Of a stretch of 64,000 nt of DNA, positions 63,301-64,000 are shown in pieces. A model generated the notes under the pieces. It was not told the origin of the DNA. It was given only the letters and a program-made list of their open reading frames with translations, and did no database searches. Location of the stretch: assembly GCA_003342895.1 (NCBI GenBank), contig PTFA01000005.1, positions 1,500,618 to 1,564,617 on the forward strand, read 5' to 3'. Source of the stretch: Casuarius casuarius (lineage: Eukaryota; Chordata; Aves; Casuariiformes; Casuariidae). How positions within the stretch are numbered: the stretch's first letter is position 1; each line of letters opens with the position of its first letter. A program made the position numbers and the translations under genes.

Positions 63301-64000
63301 TAGTAATTGATTGCCTCTTAAAAGCAGTGCCTAAAGACTCCTGTACCCAAGGTCAATCCAGCCAGCCAGGCTAACTAAAGCAGCCTCAGGAGCCCCAAAT
63401 ACTTCACAGTGTGTTCAAATTACAATGTGGTGGCCTATTCCTTTTGCTTCCCCATGTAAAGTTCTTCCTCAGTGATGAAGAATCATCTGAAGAGAACTTT
63501 TCTACTTCACAGCAAATTGAAAAAGAGCTTCACAGCCCTCTCAGGAAGACGGCTATGGAGCTTAATTTTATACTCATGCCCTGTCAGAGAAGCAGAGTAA
63601 TTTTGTGCACATGGCCCTCATCCAAGCAACAAAGGCATCATGTATGCAAGTAACACAGTGTGATTCTCTACAACTANGCAAATATAAAGCAGACATGGAC
63701 AAAGTCATCAATACGGCAATGCAAGGAGCAAAATGCTATGCACTTGAAAAACACTTGCAGTGGCAGAGGACTCTGTCTCAACAGAGCAGTTGAGAGTAAT
63801 TGAAATGGTGACCCACGCAATCCACTTTCATATGCTATGGGCCAGAAGGGTAGAGGAAAAAGCTAAATGCATGCCCTCCACAGACACTGCAAAGGAAAAT
63901 TTTCCAGTCTCAAGTGACAGGACATGAATGCATCCATAGTTCAAATGTATATGTAAACTGGCTTAAATAATATTTATTAAGACTAGCCAATATTCAGACT
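57320..64000 (-). other. ERC1: ERC1 upstream intron, partial
   Basis: This is sequence 5' of the 57.2-kb exon in transcript terms. It is open at the right window edge. The exon that should precede VEELMM in ERC1, ending around NAEKQ, was not seen. The only classifiable element is the composite CR1 at 60,958-61,560. Positions 57,320-60,957 are AT-rich with no recognised feature. Positions 61,561-64,000 are less AT-rich and purine-biased with no recognisable gene; two short overlapping open frames at 63.4-63.8 kb look like chance. Confidence 0.8.
60958..61560 (-). mobile_element. Composite CR1 LINE, avian type, internally deleted
   Basis: The + strand opens with the reverse complement of a bird-type CR1 3' UTR ('tttaggctggagggatctccgcaggtcatttggtccaatcccctgctcaaagcaagatcaacttagagcaggttgctcagagccttg') and continues through distal ORF2 to about 61,340. 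It then jumps to the RT core. On the minus strand 61,405-61,490 reads FHVFINDL and HKFADDTKLG, the INDL and FADD catalytic-loop signatures of CR1 reverse transcriptase. Stops and a missing middle make it inactive. It is the best preserved CR1 here, and the main reason for calling the organism a bird. It has the same orientation as ERC1. Confidence 0.88.

Noticed and set aside
5088..63677. Twelve single N bases (5,088; 9,293; 20,051; 23,877; 25,262; 32,598; 36,670; 36,773; 50,404; 60,248; 60,583; 63,677)
   Set aside because: Isolated ambiguous calls, not assembly gaps, and none falls in an ERC1 exon, so they carry no biological meaning.
63411..63793. Two overlapping + strand frames rich in Ser, Glu and Gln near the right edge
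   Set aside because: No family recognised, no splice structure, an N in the second frame, and wrong strand for ERC1.

Overview
This window is vertebrate nuclear DNA, AT-rich and almost entirely intronic. It most likely comes from a bird. The reasons are two exons whose translations match vertebrate ERC1, an old repeat complement dominated by CR1 LINE fragments and CORE-SINE/MIR-like relics, and a low overall repeat load. One CR1 copy (60,958-61,560) reads like the avian CR1 families. A turtle or crocodilian is possible, but would usually show more CR1 and SINE copies.

The one gene identified with confidence is ERC1 (ELKS/RAB6-interacting/CAST family member 1), transcribed on the minus strand from right to left. 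Two consecutive coding exons are present, at 57,159-57,319 and 10,796-10,940. Both have canonical splice sites and they join in frame. They encode about 101 residues of the C-terminal coiled-coil region. The intron between them spans 10,941-57,158 (46.2 kb). Positions 57,320-64,000 and 1-10,795 are parts of the flanking introns. The exons expected on either side were looked for by eye and not seen here.

Region by region: 1-10.8 kb is intron with three degraded CR1 pieces, one SINE relic and an unexplained coding-like stretch near 8.3 kb. The large intron holds a well-formed candidate cassette exon at 19,335-19,405, long CR1 relics at 24-25.2, 34.3-35.1 and 48.2-48.9 kb, several SINE relics, two CpG-dense patches at 26.4-26.9 and 28.3-28.7 kb, and two unusual inverted-repeat structures at 48.95-49.35 kb. 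The right flank (57.3-64 kb) holds one composite CR1 and otherwise unclassified sequence.

No operons, CRISPR arrays, rRNA or tRNA genes, intact mobile elements or intact viral genes were seen. Almost all open frames longer than 60 codons look like chance frames in non-coding DNA. Twelve isolated N bases mark unresolved positions. Repeat calls rest on recognising family sequence by eye, so their edges are approximate. Nothing here amounts to a demonstrated new biological system; the candidate exon and the paired palindromes are the best leads.
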